In this document: positions 8,156-16,065 of the stretch, piece by piece
Position numbering within the stretch: the first letter of the stretch is position 1
How the letters are laid out: every line of letters starts with the position of its first letter
DNA from: Streptomyces achromogenes
GTDB lineage: Bacteria; Actinomycetota; Actinomycetes; Streptomycetales; Streptomycetaceae
Assembly: GCF_030816715.1 (NCBI RefSeq)
Contig: NZ_JAUSYH010000001.1
Location: forward strand, 434,001-498,000
Direction of reading: 5' to 3'
DNA: 64,000 nt
The notes under the pieces: model-generated
The model's database searches: none
Told to the model about the DNA's origin: nothing
Seen by the model: only the letters and a program-made list of their open reading frames with translations
Made by a program: the position numbers and the translations under genes

Positions 8156-8178
8156 AACGGCGTTTCAAAACAACGTTA
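8155..8178. promoter_or_regulatory. Candidate TetR operator
   Basis: In the 46-bp gap between the divergent hydrolase and TetR genes, TAACGGCGTTTC and AAAACAACGTTA form an imperfect 24-bp palindrome matching at 9 of 12 positions, with TAACG/CGTTA as the outer arms. It touches the hydrolase start codon. The position and symmetry fit a TetR-family site repressing both genes. Confidence 0.5.
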
Positions 8179-8201
8179 CCAAAAGAGGTAGACTCCTCGT
8201 C

Positions 8202-8819
8202 ATGGGTAGGCCGAGAACGAACGACACGACCGTCAAAGAGCGGCTGGTGGAGTGCACGACCGAGCTGCTGGCGACTCGCCCCCAGGAGTCGGTCACCGTC
8301 CGCGCCGTGGCCGCGGCCGCGGGGACGTCGACGGCGGCGGTCTACTCCCTGTTCGGCGACAAGGAAGGTCTGATCGCGGCGGTGCGCGACAGAGCCGTCG
8401 CCGGCCTGTTCCAGGCCGTGACGGCGGTGCCGGCCTCCCAGAACGCCCTCACCGACATCTACGCACTGGCCGCCGCGTACAGACGCTGGGGCCGGGAACA
8501 CAGTTACCTGTACGCGACGCTGTTCGGCGGCGTGCAGTCTTTCGAGCCGTCCGGGACGGTCGGCACGGGCGACCCTGTCCGGCCGCTCATCGCGGCCATC
8601 GATCGCGCCGTGGCCGCGTCCGTCCTCGAGGGTGAAGCGACGTCGATCGCCGTCTCCCTCTGGGTGACCCTCCACGGAGTGGTGACACTCGAACTCGCCG
8701 GGGCCCTCGTCGGCCCCACCGCGGACGTCACGTTCCGGTCGACGATCCACGCCGCGCTGCGCGGCTGGTCGACTCCCGCGGTCTTCGTCAGCCTTCGGAA
8801 CGGCGACCTCGCCCCTTGA
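8202..8819 (+). CDS. TetR family transcriptional regulator
   Basis: A 205-residue one-component regulator. The N-terminal helix-turn-helix spans about 13-58 (VTVRAVAAAAGTSTAAVYSLFGDKEGLIAAV) and has the typical TetR recognition-helix end VYSLFGDKEGL. The C-terminal helical half carries an actinobacterial TetR ligand-binding domain (FRSTIHAALRGW near the end). The start is the ATG at 8202, which begins MGRPRTNDTT, a usual TetR N-terminus, with AGAGG upstream. It is divergent from the membrane alpha/beta hydrolase and probably represses it and itself through the palindrome at 8155-8178. Confidence 0.92.
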   Translation: MGRPRTNDTTVKERLVECTTELLATRPQESVTVRAVAAAAGTSTAAVYSLFGDKEGLIAAVRDRAVAGLFQAVTAVPASQNALTDIYALAAAYRRWGREHSYLYATLFGGVQSFEPSGTVGTGDPVRPLIAAIDRAVAASVLEGEATSIAVSLWVTLHGVVTLELAGALVGPTADVTFRSTIHAALRGWSTPAVFVSLRNGDLAP

Positions 8820-9067
8820 CCGCCGGCCTGCCGCCGGCCTGCGGCGCTCCGGGCGGGCGGCATCCCGGTCAGGTCCGCGGACAGGGGCGGCACTTCGGGA
8901 TGGCGGCGCTCCTGCCGCCCCGTCCCTGAGGTGAACAGCTCGAAACTGTCACCCGTTTTCCGTGGGCCGCGTCCCGCTCATGGCCAGGTGCCCGGTCGTC
9001 GAGGCCCCGGTCACGGACACGCCGCGGCCGGGGTCTCGATGTCAGCTTCCGCGGAAGCCGCCGACCG

Positions 9068-9295
9068 CTACTGGTTCCGGTACCGGAACACGATCCGGCC
9101 GCGTGTCAGGTCGTAGGGCGGGAGTTCCACCAGGACCCGGTCCTCCAGCAGGATCTTGATGTAGTTCTTGCGGATCTTCCCGCTGATGTGCGCGAGGACC
9201 TGGTGGCCGTTGTCCAGCTCCACGGTGAACATGGCGCTGCGAAGGCACTCGACGATCCGGCCCTCGACCTCGATGACGTTCTTGTTCCTGGTCAT
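9068..9295 (-). CDS. infA: Translation initiation factor IF-1 paralogue
   Basis: A 75-residue S1/OB-fold protein matching IF-1 along its length: [12 protein letters not shown], then [21 protein letters not shown] and [20 protein letters not shown]. It would bind the A site of the 30S subunit during initiation. It starts MTRNKN rather than with the usual MAKK-type N-terminus. It also lies outside the rpmJ-rpsM-rpsK-rpoA context where streptomycetes keep their main infA, so it is probably a second copy. Its ATG overlaps the stop codon of the upstream GNAT gene (ATGA at 9295-9292), which implies translational coupling. Confidence 0.9.
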   Translation of the reverse strand: MTRNKNVIEVEGRIVECLRSAMFTVELDNGHQVLAHISGKIRKNYIKILLEDRVLVELPPYDLTRGRIVFRYRNQ

Positions 9296-10083
9296 CGCAC
9301 CAACTCCAGGTTGCTGCTCATCGGTTGCCCGCCGACGCCCTCGAACAACGCCTGGGCTGCCTGGTTGGACTCGTGGACCTCGGTCCAGGCCGCGGCGAAG
9401 CCGGATCGGTGCTGCGTCCCCAGCGCGTGGGCCAGCAGCGCCCGCGCGATGCCGCGGCGCCGCTCGCCGGCCCGGACCGCGATCAGCCCGATGCGTGGCC
9501 GGATCGCCGTCACCACCCGGATCAGACCCAGGTAGCGGTCCCGCGCCGCGGCCACCGCGTACTTCGACGGGTCGCCGACGGTGTCGCCCTCGGGGCGGGT
9601 GACGACCTCCGCGGGCATCGACTGCCACCCGACGGTCGCCTCGACTTCGTCACGGATCGCCCGGTCCACCTCCCGCAGCAGACGCTCGTCCGCCTGCCCG
9701 GCGGGCACGATCGTCACGCCCGGAGGCGGCAGGACCGCCTCGAGCCCTGTGACCCGCGGATCGGTCGGCACGACGTACTCCCACTCGCGGCGGCGGATCG
9801 TGAACCCGGCGCGCCGCCAGCCGGCCGTCAGCTCGCTGTCGGCCTCGTCGACCACCGTGTACAGCGGCGCCGGCAGCTTCGCCACCATCGCCTCGGCGAG
9901 CCGGTCGAAGACGGCGCCGTGCCAGGCGTCGATGCTGACGAACAGGCGTCCGTCGGGCCTGTGCCCCGCATGCCCGCGGCCGACCACCAGGTCGTCATCC
10001 AGGGCATGCCATTGCCGTTCCGCGACGCGTGTGATCATCACCGCGTTCTCGCCCGGGGCAGATGTGAAAGGCTTTGTGTTCAT
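9292..10083 (-). CDS. GNAT family N-acetyltransferase
   Basis: A 263-residue protein. The C-terminal half carries the GNAT fold: [24 protein letters not shown] corresponds to the acetyl-CoA binding R/Q-x-x-G-x-G/A loop, and [13 protein letters not shown] to the last helix and strand. The N-terminal half ([20 protein letters not shown]) resembles a degenerate GNAT domain, so this may be a double-domain member. The start at 10083 is chosen for the GGAGGGAG before that ATG. The stop overlaps the infA start by four bases, so the two proteins are made from one message. The acetylated substrate is unknown. Confidence 0.85.
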   Translation of the reverse strand: MNTKPFTSAPGENAVMITRVAERQWHALDDDLVVGRGHAGHRPDGRLFVSIDAWHGAVFDRLAEAMVAKLPAPLYTVVDEADSELTAGWRRAGFTIRRREWEYVVPTDPRVTGLEAVLPPPGVTIVPAGQADERLLREVDRAIRDEVEATVGWQSMPAEVVTRPEGDTVGDPSKYAVAAARDRYLGLIRVVTAIRPRIGLIAVRAGERRRGIARALLAHALGTQHRSGFAAAWTEVHESNQAAQALFEGVGGQPMSSNLELVR

Positions 10084-10416
10084 CGGAGTCTCCCTCCAGG
10101 AGTGCCTCGATCTCAGGCGCTCCTGGCGACACCGAACGTCAGCCGCCGGACCGTGACGGGTTGAGGGAGCACCCATGGGTAACTGTGTTCACGGGTCTCA
10201 CCTCCATACGACGATTGCACGGTCCACCGCGAAAGTAGCAGCGGACTCCGCCTCGCTCAAACCCTTTTCCGACCCATCGCGGCTCCCCTCACGGATGGGG
10301 TCGCGCCGAGTCTTGGGACACGTTTTACGCGACACGTGCAACTGGGGGCGGTGCCACGTCTGTCTCACCCTGCGTCGGGCCTGTCAGGGCCGAGGACCGA
10401 GAGAGCGGGGCACGTC
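10084..10416. other. Intergenic region between divergent genes
   Basis: This separates the GNAT/infA unit from the L,D-transpeptidase gene and holds no convincing gene. A frame at 10175-10441 has a fair ribosome binding site (GAGGGAGC), but it overlaps the start of the next gene and has no recognisable features. AGGAGTGCC/GGCGCTCCT near 10098-10128 forms a loose hairpin. An A+T-richer patch at 10255-10275 and 10318-10335 may hold promoters. Confidence 0.4.
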
Positions 10417-11451
10417 GTGGGACGGCGCAAGGGCGGCATAGGGATCGCACTGGTCACGGGTGTGATGCTGGTGGGCGCGAGCGCCTGCGGCGGGGGCGGC
10501 GACAAGGCGAGCGGAGGCGACGCGAAGGCGCCGGGAGGCGCGAGCGCCAGTTCCTCGCCCTCGCCGAAGAAGCCCGCGGGCCCGCCGATGCTGCTGGAGA
10601 CGATCACCCCGCAGACGGGAACCACGGTCGGCGTCGCCATGCCCATCTCGGTCGTCTTCACGAATCCGGTGGCGGCCAAGGCACGGGCCACGGTCGAGAA
10701 GCACATGAAGGTCAGCACCTCGCAACCGGTGGTCGGCGCCTGGCACTGGTTCGGCGACAAGCGCGCCGACTGGCGCCCGAAGACGTACTGGCCCTCCGGT
10801 ACGACAGTGGAGATCGACGCCGACATGAACGGCGTCGGCAACGGCAACGGGCGCTTCGGCGTGCGCAGTTACACGCACACCTTCAAGATCGGTGACGACG
10901 TGCGCGCGGACGTCTCGGTGACCGGCCACACCATGAAGGTGACCCGCAACGGCAGCACGCTGCGCAACCTGTCGATCAACGCGGGCAGCGCCCAGTACCC
11001 GACGTGGAACGGCACGATGGCCGTCATCGACAAGCAGGAGAAGGTCCACATGACCTCCTGCAGCGTCGGTATCAGCTGCGACAAGGGGAGCTCCGACTAC
11101 TACGACCTGACGCTGCCCTGGGACGTCCATCTGACCCAGTCCGGCACCTACGTGCACTACTCGACCGGCGACCCGAATCCGGGCGGTGGGAGCGCCCGTG
11201 GCTCGCACGGCTGCGTCCACCTGTCCCTCTCGGACGCCAAGTGGTTCTACGACCAGGTCAAGCAGGGTGATCCGGTCACCATCACCGGATCCCCGCGCGC
11301 CAAGGCGTCGGCCGACAACGGTTACGCCGACTTCAATCTGGGATGGGACCAGTGGCTCGCCGGCAGCGCCTCCGGAGAGGGGACGACCGTGGTGCGTGCT
11401 GCCGCGACCGCCCCTGCCGCCTCCTCCGCGCCGAGCGCCAACGGCGCCTGA
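10417..11451 (+). CDS. L,D-transpeptidase lipoprotein
   Basis: A 344-residue envelope enzyme that should form 3-3 cross-links in peptidoglycan or attach proteins to it. The lipobox VGASAC puts the lipidated Cys at 24. A low-complexity linker follows, then an Ig-like domain (ITPQTGTTVGVAMPISVVFTNP) and a second one, then the YkuD catalytic domain with HYSTGDP and SHGCVHLS. The catalytic Cys is 266, and His/Ser neighbours are intact. I chose the GTG at 10417 because it gives a normal lipoprotein signal; an in-frame ATG lies at 10336 but would add 27 atypical residues. Confidence 0.9.
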   Translation: MGRRKGGIGIALVTGVMLVGASACGGGGDKASGGDAKAPGGASASSSPSPKKPAGPPMLLETITPQTGTTVGVAMPISVVFTNPVAAKARATVEKHMKVSTSQPVVGAWHWFGDKRADWRPKTYWPSGTTVEIDADMNGVGNGNGRFGVRSYTHTFKIGDDVRADVSVTGHTMKVTRNGSTLRNLSINAGSAQYPTWNGTMAVIDKQEKVHMTSCSVGISCDKGSSDYYDLTLPWDVHLTQSGTYVHYSTGDPNPGGGSARGSHGCVHLSLSDAKWFYDQVKQGDPVTITGSPRAKASADNGYADFNLGWDQWLAGSASGEGTTVVRAAATAPAASSAPSANGA

Positions 11452-11507
11452 CCGCCGAGTCGTCCGCGGCGAGGCAGCACGGGACGGGGCCGGGCGCACA
11501 CCTTGTC

Positions 11508-11528
11508 TTATCGTCGCTACGACGATAA
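11508..11528. promoter_or_regulatory. 21-bp palindrome, copy 2 (candidate operator)
   Basis: TTATCGTC at 11508-11515 and GACGATAA at 11521-11528 are separated by GCTAC. Both arms and the spacing are identical to the copy at 5069-5089. It ends 10 bases before the ATG at 11539, so a bound protein would block the promoter or the start of this two-gene unit. Past the palindrome both copies continue into similar sequence ending GATCATGA. Confidence 0.65.
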
Positions 11529-11538
11529 CCTTGGGATC

Positions 11539-12033
11539 ATGAACGCGACGCCTTCACGTCCCACCGGCGGGACCGCTGGGCCGACCGACGAGGAACTGGC
11601 CCGGCGGGTGGCGGAATTGGCCACGAGCTGGGTCTCCGCCGACACTCCCCTGTCGCAGGACCGGAGATGGGATCTGGTCGGTCTGCAGAACGCCGGATCC
11701 GCGCAGGGCGAGATGCACGCCTTCGACCGCCTCGGCGCCTGGCAGCGGCAACTGGTCCACGTACTGGTGTCCGCTGACGACTCCGAGGAGGGGCGGGCCC
11801 GCGTCCGCGCCGCGAGGAGCGAGGCGGTCTCACAGATGCGCGACATGCTCCTCACCGGCATCCGCTCGGCGGAATCGCTCGACAACGCCTTGAGCACCTC
11901 CACCCGTCGGCGCGCACAGCTGCGCTCCTTCATCGGCCGGCACGACCGGACCACTCGAGCGGCGGAACGGGCGGCGATCCCGACCCCCACCGCCGCACCG
12001 CGCTGCGCCGCACCGACGAAGGAGCCGTCATGA
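11539..12033 (+). CDS. Small helical protein of unknown function
   Basis: A 164-residue soluble protein, rich in charged helices (ELARRVAELATSW; RVRAARSEAVSQMRDMLLTGI) with an Ala/Pro-rich tail. There is no signal peptide, no membrane segment and no motif I recognise. The ATG at 11539 is chosen because the 21-bp palindrome sits just upstream; no strong Shine-Dalgarno is visible, so translation may be leaderless. The stop codon overlaps the next ATG (ATGA), so this and the following gene form a coupled pair. Confidence 0.6.
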   Translation: MNATPSRPTGGTAGPTDEELARRVAELATSWVSADTPLSQDRRWDLVGLQNAGSAQGEMHAFDRLGAWQRQLVHVLVSADDSEEGRARVRAARSEAVSQMRDMLLTGIRSAESLDNALSTSTRRRAQLRSFIGRHDRTTRAAERAAIPTPTAAPRCAAPTKEPS

Positions 12034-12470
12034 GCTACCCCTGGTTCGTCGAGGGGACCGTCGAACTGTGCCCGCCCGTCCCGTTCGCACGCCTGCGGGA
12101 ACTGCTCGACCAGGGCGCGCCCCGGGGAGGATTCCAGGTCGCGCCACACGGGTTGGACGAGTCCGAGCTCACCGAACTGGTCGACCGGGCCCGCTGGGTG
12201 CTCGTTCCCGACGCGGACGCCGGTGCGGGCACGGACGACGGGCAGGATCGTCCGCAGGCTGTCAAGTACCTTCGTGTGAAGGACCCGGGAATCGATTCGC
12301 TCGCCGCCGACGAGCGGATCCGGGGCCTGTCGGCGTGCATGGGCACAGCGCACGAATTCCGCGGGCGCCTTCGCTACTGGGGTGACCCGGGGGGCGAGGA
12401 CGGCGAGATCGTGCTCGCCGGGGACGGCCGGGCACCGTACTGGCGCCAGATCGGCGGCCGGTACTGGTGA
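12030..12470 (+). CDS. Small protein of unknown function, coupled to the preceding gene
   Basis: A 146-residue soluble protein starting MSYPWFVEGTVELCPPVPF. It seems to form an alpha/beta sandwich: a first beta strand, a helix with REL, a central acidic loop (DADAGAGTDDGQD), then YLRVKDPGIDS and a C-terminal beta region. It resembles short actinobacterial proteins such as the DUF6205 group, but that match is from memory and weak. Its ATG overlaps the stop of the upstream gene, and both probably respond to the palindrome at 11508-11528. Confidence 0.6.
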   Translation: MSYPWFVEGTVELCPPVPFARLRELLDQGAPRGGFQVAPHGLDESELTELVDRARWVLVPDADAGAGTDDGQDRPQAVKYLRVKDPGIDSLAADERIRGLSACMGTAHEFRGRLRYWGDPGGEDGEIVLAGDGRAPYWRQIGGRYW

Positions 12471-12502
12471 CGACGACCTGAGCGTCGGCAGGGAAAGGCA
12501 CC

Positions 12503-13447
12503 CTACGAGTCGGTCCAGCGGATCGGGTGGCCCGACGCGTCCGTGGTGAGCCAGGACCCGTCTCCGAGGGGCCGCATGTCGTACGGATTGTCCGTGCGCG
12601 CGTCGAACTCGGTCCGCACCTGACCGGAGCGCGCGTCCACGCGGTAGTGGCGGAACCACTCCTCCTCGTCCTCGGTTTCGCCGCCGAGGGTGACGATGAG
12701 GGTGTCCGGGCTGAGGTAGCCGCCGCTCCACTCCACGTAGACCTCGCCGGGGTCGTGTCCGAAGGCGTCGACGGACAGGGCGAACCTCACCTCGCCCTCG
12801 GGGTAGGCGTGGACGGCGACGTCGGCCTGCTCGTGGTGGACGGTCATGAAGTGGTGTCCGTCGGGCGACAGGGCGATGAGGCACCGGTCGTCCCACGGAT
12901 AGCCGATGAGTTCCATCCCGTCTCCGGCCAGCGACGCGCGGTACATGACGGAGCCGTCCTGCCCTTCGCCCACGTCGAGGAGGACCTCCTCGCCCGCCGG
13001 GTGCAGCCACTGCTGCCCGCCGTGCCCGACGGTCCGCAGGTCAGCCTGTGCGAGGACCGATCCGGTCCCGGCGTCCAGGGCGACCCACTGGTCGGCGCGG
13101 TCGCGTCCGGCCATGGCGTCGGGCCGGTAGACCCACACCACGAGTCCGTCCGACGACAGCACACAGCTGGGCCGGTGCCCGAACCGCCGGCCCGACCGCG
13201 GCTCGAACCCCGACCGCCAGACCTCGGCCCCGTCCGCCGTGGTGCAGACGACCCCGTCCAGGGTCGTGTAGTAGACGTGCGCGAGGCCGGCGGCGACGGC
13301 GTGGTCGACGACGTCCTCGTCGGCGGACGGCCGGCAGACCAGGACCGGCGACAGCACGCCCCGGCCGCCGGCCGCCAGGTCGTAGGCGCAGATGCGTCCG
13401 TCGACGAGCCGGGTGATCATCTGCGGGTGGTGAAGGAGTTGATCCAC
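12503..13447 (-). CDS. Beta-propeller-like protein of unknown function
   Basis: A 314-residue cytoplasmic protein made of repeated four-strand modules. Examples are CVLSSDGLVVWVYRP, CLIALSPDGHHFMTV and YLSPDTLIVTLGG, each with a turn of the S-P-D-G type seen in WD40 or quinoprotein-like propellers. No enzyme motif is visible. I chose the GTG at 13447 because upstream codons read as low-complexity sequence; a frame extends to 13615. It is convergent with the coupled pair at 11539-12470 and upstream of nothing else on its strand, so its role remains unknown. Confidence 0.65.
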   Translation of the reverse strand: MDQLLHHPQMITRLVDGRICAYDLAAGGRGVLSPVLVCRPSADEDVVDHAVAAGLAHVYYTTLDGVVCTTADGAEVWRSGFEPRSGRRFGHRPSCVLSSDGLVVWVYRPDAMAGRDRADQWVALDAGTGSVLAQADLRTVGHGGQQWLHPAGEEVLLDVGEGQDGSVMYRASLAGDGMELIGYPWDDRCLIALSPDGHHFMTVHHEQADVAVHAYPEGEVRFALSVDAFGHDPGEVYVEWSGGYLSPDTLIVTLGGETEDEEEWFRHYRVDARSGQVRTEFDARTDNPYDMRPLGDGSWLTTDASGHPIRWTDS

Positions 13448-13553
13448 GCCCCGCAGGTTAGCCCGGGACGTTCCTCGGTTCCGGCAGAAGGCCGACGGAC
13501 TTCGGGCGGCCGCTCCGCATGACGGGGCCGCCGGGGCCCGCAGGGGCTCGGGT

Positions 13554-14180
13554 TCAGTCGACGGGGCGGGCGTGCACGCTGACGGCGTAGCCGCCGCCCG
13601 GACGGTAGGGGTCACCGGACCAGGTGGCGAAGCGCTGGCGCAGCGTCAGTCCGGCCTGCGTGCACCAGTCGTCGAACTCCTCCAGCGTCACCGTCGGTTC
13701 CGGCAGCGGCAGGTGGCGCGCGTCCAGCCCCATGCCGGTGATCAGCAGTGCGCCGGGACGCAGGACGGCGGCAAGCTGCCGCACGACAGCCGGTTCGGTA
13801 CCGGGGGCCAGCAACGGGACGACGTTTCCGGCGGCGAGCGCCAGATCGAAGCCGGGTTCCAGGCCGAGGCCGTCCAGGTGCGCCAGGTCACCGTGGAGCC
13901 ATTCCTGTGCGGGGGCGTCGCGGCGGGCGACGGCGAGCATCGAGCGGTCGACGTCCACGCCCGTGCAGCGGTAGCCCAGTTGGGCCAGCCGGATCGCGAT
14001 ACGCCCGGTGCCGCACCCGGCGTCGAGTACGCGGGCGGCAGGCTCCAGCAACGCGTCGCAGAAGGCGGCCTCGCCGTGGACGTCCTGCCCCGATTCGGCC
14101 AACCGCGCGAACCGCCGGGCGTACTCCTCCCCGGCCTGCCCGCCTGTCAGCTTCGCCCAACGGTCGTCCTGGCTGCTCAT
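13554..14180 (-). CDS. Class I SAM-dependent methyltransferase
   Basis: A 208-residue Rossmann-fold methyltransferase. Motif I is VLDAGCGTGRIAIRLA at about 51-66, the acidic residue of motif II is in GVDVDRSM, and FDLALAAGNVVPLL and VLRPGALLITG fit the later strands. The substrate is not evident. GGAGGG precedes the ATG at 14180. A short lipoprotein gene ends 7 bases upstream on the same strand, so the ribosome binding site lies at the end of that gene. Confidence 0.88.
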   Translation of the reverse strand: MSSQDDRWAKLTGGQAGEEYARRFARLAESGQDVHGEAAFCDALLEPAARVLDAGCGTGRIAIRLAQLGYRCTGVDVDRSMLAVARRDAPAQEWLHGDLAHLDGLGLEPGFDLALAAGNVVPLLAPGTEPAVVRQLAAVLRPGALLITGMGLDARHLPLPEPTVTLEEFDDWCTQAGLTLRQRFATWSGDPYRPGGGYAVSVHARPVD

Positions 14181-14187
14181 GGTCTGC

Positions 14188-14388
14188 CTACCCTCCGGTG
14201 GAGCCGAAGAAATCGGTGCTGAGAGGTCCTGCCAAAAAGCTGATGATCATGCGACTCTCGGCGTGGCTGGTCGTCGGAACGAACACACCGGCCGGTGTCC
14301 CGCTGCCGCTCTCCGCGCCATCGACACAGCCGGCCAGCAGCAGTGCCGCCGCGATCGCCACGCACCACCGATGGTTCCTCCTGGTCAT
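14188..14388 (-). CDS. Small putative lipoprotein
   Basis: A 66-residue protein with MTRRNHRWCVAIAAALLLAGC at its start: a charged n-region, hydrophobic core and LLAGC lipobox, with the Cys at 21. The mature part is only about 45 residues, rich in Ser, Gly and Thr, with a hydrophobic end. GAGGGG lies upstream of the ATG. Its short length and low complexity make it uncertain whether it is a functional lipoprotein or the remaining N-terminus of a longer one. Confidence 0.5.
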   Translation of the reverse strand: MTRRNHRWCVAIAAALLLAGCVDGAESGSGTPAGVFVPTTSHAESRMIISFLAGPLSTDFFGSTGG

Positions 14389-14537
14389 GCCACCACCCCT
14401 CGAGCGGCGATCTTAAGGCTTGTCCCGTAACTGATCTTTGGAGTGAGGGTGGTCTCGGTGGGGTTGGGGCGTCCTCTCGACAGCCTGCGGGTCCACCCCG
14501 GGAAACGAGCAACAGCGCCCCTTGGTACGGTGCGCCG

Positions 14538-14966
14538 ATGTCGACGATCAATCAGTTCCAAGTCACCTTTGACTGCGCGGAACCCGAGCGCCTCGCTCGC
14601 TTCTGGTGCGAGGTGCTGGGGTACGTCGTACCGCCGCCACCGGAGGGGTTTGCGACTTGGGACGATTTCAAGCGTTCGCAGCCCTCTGAGCAGCAGGATT
14701 CATGGTTTGCCTGTATAGATCCCTCAGGGGTGGGCCCGCGACTGTTCTTCCAGCGCGTCCCCGAGGGGAAGGCTGTCAAGAACCGGGTGCATCTTGATGT
14801 ACGGGTCGGCACCGGTCTCGTGGGTGAAGAGCGCCTCGCCGCACTTGAGGCTGAACGCGCGCGCCTGGAGCCGCTTGGTGCAGTACACGTGCAGACGTTG
14901 TACGACGGCAATGATGCCTGCATCCCGATGCTGGACATCGAGGGCAACGAGTTCTGCATCGACTGA
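14538..14966 (+). CDS. VOC (glyoxalase-like) family protein
   Basis: A 142-residue member of the vicinal oxygen chelate superfamily. It shows the family order: VTFDCAEPERLARFWCEVLGY, then LFFQRVPEGKAVKNRVHLDVRV, and at the end MLDIEGNEFCID. The latter matches the usual D-P-E-G-N-E-F ending of the glyoxalase-like subgroup common in actinomycetes. Putative metal or substrate ligands include His85 and Glu138. The start at 14538 precedes MSTINQF; no strong ribosome binding site is seen. Its substrate is unknown. IS-like sequence lies just downstream. Confidence 0.85.
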   Translation: MSTINQFQVTFDCAEPERLARFWCEVLGYVVPPPPEGFATWDDFKRSQPSEQQDSWFACIDPSGVGPRLFFQRVPEGKAVKNRVHLDVRVGTGLVGEERLAALEAERARLEPLGAVHVQTLYDGNDACIPMLDIEGNEFCID

Positions 14967-15035
14967 GCCTCCTTCGAGCCGGCGAGGTGGGAGACCGCTT
15001 CCCTTGGACCTCTCTGACCTCGCACAGGGCGGGAA

Positions 15036-15246
15036 TTATCCCGTGAGGGCGAGGTTGTGCAGCCGGGCGATGCCGAGCATGGCGTAGTGCACGCCGTCGC
15101 CCTTCAGGCGGCAGTCCGGCAGGATCTTCCAGGTCTCCATCCGGCATCGACAATGACCTGCACGTTCGCGGAGAACCGGTAGTTGCGTGACGATGAGCCG
15201 TCGTGCCGGTCGCGGACCGGGACCAGGGTGCCGTCCACGTAAGACC
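15036..15246 (-). pseudogene. IS5-type transposase relic
   Basis: Reading from about 15241 downward, the minus strand encodes YVDGTLVPVRDRHDGSSS followed by NYRFSANVQVIVDA. This is the stretch around the first catalytic Asp of IS5-family DDE transposases. Near 15140 the frame changes and the sequence jumps to METWKILPDCRLKGDG, ending HNLALTG and TAA at 15036, which is the C-terminus of such a protein. The middle, including the other acidic residues, is missing, so this is an internally deleted remnant. GCACAAGGCTC on the minus strand near 15270-15290 resembles an IS end. Confidence 0.7.
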
Positions 15247-15387
15247 CCGGTCATACAGAAGAGATGCCCGGCTCAGAGCCTTGTGCAACGCCCTTTAGGC
15301 GGACCCACTGTGGTGCCGCTGGCTCCTGAGCCGCAGGTCTTCACGGCGAAGCCGGAAGGACGGGCGCGGCAGCAGCGCGTGCACCTC

Positions 15388-15837
15388 CTAGAGAAAGAGA
15401 CGATCGACCTGCGGGCCTTCGCCCTCCCCCTGTCCTCGATGGTCTTCGGGGCTGCGGTGCCGCCCGTCGGCATCGCCCCCTTCGGGGTCGGGCGCGCGGC
15501 GGCAGCGGGCCAGGGCCTGGCGGCCGAGGAGTACGGCGCCCACCCCCAGCGGGGCGGCCACGACAGCGCCGACGAGTCCGTTGCCGGTGCCGGGACCGCC
15601 GCTGACGGTGGCAAGGTGCAGCACTGCGAGAACCGTGCCGACCGTTCCCACCACGATGGCCGCCATCCCGCCGGCGCGCGCGTTGCCGGTGCCGATCCGG
15701 CGGCCGGCACGGGCCAGCGCCAGCCAGCCGACGGCCAGCCCGAACGCCCCCGCTCCGAGGGCCAGGTTGGCCCCTGTCCGCCCGTCGCCGATGATCCCGC
15801 CCTCGGCGGCCGCCATCAGGGCTGCTGAAGCGCTCAT
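15388..15837 (-). CDS. DUF6223 family membrane protein
   Basis: A 149-residue membrane protein with about four hydrophobic segments. LALARAGRRIGTG, VSGGPGTGNGLVG and LLGRQALARCRR are the characteristic blocks of the streptomycete DUF6223 family. A polar, charged tail of 35 residues follows. The start at 15837 follows GGAGAAGAGGAGAGC; longer frames exist upstream but run through the inverted repeats. It is divergent from a NarL-type sensor kinase, and the shared upstream palindromes suggest common regulation. Its function is unknown. Confidence 0.75.
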   Translation of the reverse strand: MSASAALMAAAEGGIIGDGRTGANLALGAGAFGLAVGWLALARAGRRIGTGNARAGGMAAIVVGTVGTVLAVLHLATVSGGPGTGNGLVGAVVAAPLGVGAVLLGRQALARCRRAPDPEGGDADGRHRSPEDHRGQGEGEGPQVDRLFL

Positions 15838-15938
15838 GCCGCTCTCCTCTTCTCCGTCGCTGACTGCGAGGTCCGATGTGCGTCGAGCATGTACTCCGGC
15901 CTCCCGGCCGGTCGTCCAGCAGATGCGGGCACTTCCGG

Positions 15939-15978
15939 CTGCCGCATCCGCGGGACCCGGATACCGCGGATGCGGCAG
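15939..15978. promoter_or_regulatory. 15-bp inverted repeat between DUF6223 and sensor-kinase genes
   Basis: CTGCCGCATCCGCGG (15939-15953) is the exact inverse of CCGCGGATGCGGCAG (15964-15978), separated by 10 bases. It lies in the 228-bp gap between two divergent genes. It could be a regulator binding site or a strong leader hairpin on either transcript. Confidence 0.6.
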
Positions 15979-15990
15979 GCGGCGTGCGGG

Positions 15991-16006
15991 TACCGCACAT
16001 GCGGTA
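15991..16006. promoter_or_regulatory. 7-bp inverted repeat, companion to the site upstream
   Basis: TACCGCA and TGCGGTA are exact inverses with a 2-base spacer. They share the ATGCGG core with the larger repeat at 15939-15978 and with a half-copy near 15923. Three copies of one hexamer within 85 bp fit cooperative binding by a response regulator, perhaps the one encoded at 17190-17852. Confidence 0.5.
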
Positions 16007-16065
16007 GCCAACCGCTCGTCCACGAGCCGGACTTGCCCACCCGTGCGTCCGGCTACGGTGTGCCC

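Noticed and set aside
10175..10441. 88-residue frame with a fair ribosome binding site
   Set aside because: It overlaps the start of the L,D-transpeptidase gene and has no recognisable feature; kept only as a note in the intergenic entry.
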